Shown here: one piece after another, positions 63,213-64,000 of the stretch | Numbering within the stretch: position 1 is the first letter of the stretch | How the letters are laid out: each line of letters starts with the position of its first letter | Assembly: GCF_024662015.1 (NCBI RefSeq) | Contig: NZ_CP102480.1 | Coordinates: 2,452,501-2,516,500 of the forward strand | Source: Nisaea acidiphila | GTDB lineage: Bacteria > Pseudomonadota > Alphaproteobacteria > Thalassobaculales > Thalassobaculaceae | DNA length: 64,000 nt | Direction of reading: 5' to 3' | The notes under the pieces: model-generated | What the model saw: only the letters and a program-made list of their open reading frames with translations | Told to the model about the DNA's origin: nothing | The model's database searches: none | Translations under genes and position numbers: made by a program

Positions 63213-64000
63213 ATGGCTGACAGCTACGATCTCGTCGTCATCGGTGCGGGCCCCGGCGGCTATGTGGCCGCGATCCGCGCCGCGCAACTGGGCATGAAAG
63301 TGGCGTGCGTCGAGAAGCGCGCGACCCTCGGGGGCACCTGCCTCAATGTCGGCTGCATCCCCTCGAAGGCATTGCTCTCCTCCTCGGAGAAATTCGCCGA
63401 GACCCAGGATCACCTGAAGGAGATCGGCGTCGATGTCGGCTCCGTGAAGCTGAACCTGAAGCAGATGATGGCGAACAAGGCGAGCGTGGTCGAAGGGCTG
63501 ACCGGCGGCGTCGCCTTCCTCTTCAAGAAGAACAAGATCGACTGGAAGACTGGTACCGCGGTGGTGAAATCCGCGACCGAGGTCGAGGTCACGCCGGCCA
63601 AGGGCAAGAAGGAATTGCTCAAGACCGAGCGTATTCTGGTCGCCACCGGCTCCGAGCCGACCCCTTTGCCGGGCCTCGAGATCGACGAGAAAAAGGTCGT
63701 CACCTCTACCGGCGCCCTCGAGATCGCCAAGGTCCCGGGTCATCTCGTGGTGATCGGCGGCGGCGTCATCGGGCTCGAGATGGCTTCCGTCTGGTCCCGC
63801 CTCGGCGCCAAGGTCACGGTGGTCGAGTTCCTCGACCGGATCGTGCCGGGCATGGATGGCGAGATCGCCAAGAAGTTCCAGCGCGTGCTGCAGAAGCAGG
63901 GTATCGAGTTCAAGCTCGGCACCAAGGTGACGGCCTCGAAGAAGACCAAGACCGGCGTCAGCCTGACCGCCGAGCCGGCCAAGGGCGGCGATGCCGAGAC
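63213..64000 (+). CDS. lpd: Dihydrolipoamide dehydrogenase (E3), cut by the window end
   Basis: The first 262 codons of a flavoprotein disulphide reductase are present and stay open to the end of the window. LVVIGAGPGGYVAA binds FAD, GGTCLNVGCIPSKALL holds the redox-active disulphide, and VVIGGGVIGLEMASVWSRLG is the NAD site. Full-length enzymes have about 465 residues, so roughly 200 lie outside. It reoxidises the lipoyl group of SucB, completing the complex. Confidence 0.96.
   Translation, partial: MADSYDLVVIGAGPGGYVAAIRAAQLGMKVACVEKRATLGGTCLNVGCIPSKALLSSSEKFAETQDHLKEIGVDVGSVKLNLKQMMANKASVVEGLTGGVAFLFKKNKIDWKTGTAVVKSATEVEVTPAKGKKELLKTERILVATGSEPTPLPGLEIDEKKVVTSTGALEIAKVPGHLVVIGGGVIGLEMASVWSRLGAKVTVVEFLDRIVPGMDGEIAKKFQRVLQKQGIEFKLGTKVTASKKTKTGVSLTAEPAKGGDAE

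Overview
The window is GC-rich, densely coding DNA from the chromosome of an alphaproteobacterium. It is probably Rhodospirillales-like: the ffh-rpsP-rimM-trmD-rplS block is followed by leuCDB-asd, sdhCDAB precedes mdh-sucCD-sucAB-lpd, the malate dehydrogenase is of the LDH-like type, and a dispersed palindromic repeat with GTCATCCCC...GGGGACCCAG ends is present. The genus cannot be fixed from sequence alone. I saw no tRNA, rRNA, insertion sequence, prophage or CRISPR array.

Layout. 0-3.5 kb: a glutamine-amidotransferase-type hydrolase, exonuclease III, a YdjM-type membrane hydrolase and a small methyltransferase. 3.5-13.6 kb: an envelope or glycan region. A cyclic-nucleotide-binding protein and an 878-residue exporter-like ABC protein with an eroded, internally expanded ATPase domain are divergent from a translationally coupled run of four glycosyltransferases, a histidine phosphatase and a polysaccharide-deacetylase-like protein. 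13.6-19.6 kb: a complete peptide-type ABC importer. 19.6-28.7 kb: pgk, a 79-residue orphan gene, a NUDIX hydrolase, ftsY-mtaB-dapF on the minus strand, an Ldh-family dehydrogenase, a FkbM methyltransferase and an enolase-superfamily enzyme. 29.0-38.3 kb: translation, protein-targeting and amino-acid genes (ffh, rpsP, rimM, trmD, rplS, leuC, leuD, leuB, asd).

38.3-43.4 kb is the most interesting part. It is an R-body (refractile body, Reb) locus with an ECF-type sigma factor, seven Reb-type structural genes of at least four sequence classes (one fused to RTX-like calcium-binding repeats), and two charged helical accessory genes. Three transcription units, the sigma gene itself, the reb array and the accessory pair, each start with the same element, GTTCAC-N17-CGTC. 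I read this as the promoter of the adjacent sigma factor, which would make the locus a self-contained, autoregulated R-body regulon. R-bodies are known as ribbon-coiling protein machines. The dedicated sigma circuit, the RTX-Reb fusion and the accessory pair are, to my knowledge, not described as a system.

43.4-64 kb: pyridoxal kinase, a CitE-like lyase, a secreted pentapeptide-repeat protein, then TCA-cycle genes: sdhCDAB behind a 0.7-kb AT-rich intergenic region, an interval with a 39-residue secreted peptide, a periplasmic protein, an SDR enzyme and zapE, a tandem pair of paralogs of unknown family, and mdh-sucCD-sucAB-lpd (lpd runs off the end). The TCA genes supply malate dehydrogenase, succinyl-CoA synthetase, the 2-oxoglutarate dehydrogenase complex and succinate dehydrogenase, four consecutive segments of the oxidative cycle. 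Two regulatory elements stand out here: a perfect palindrome between mdh and sucC, and a perfect inverted repeat that would bury the ribosome-binding site of the SDR gene.
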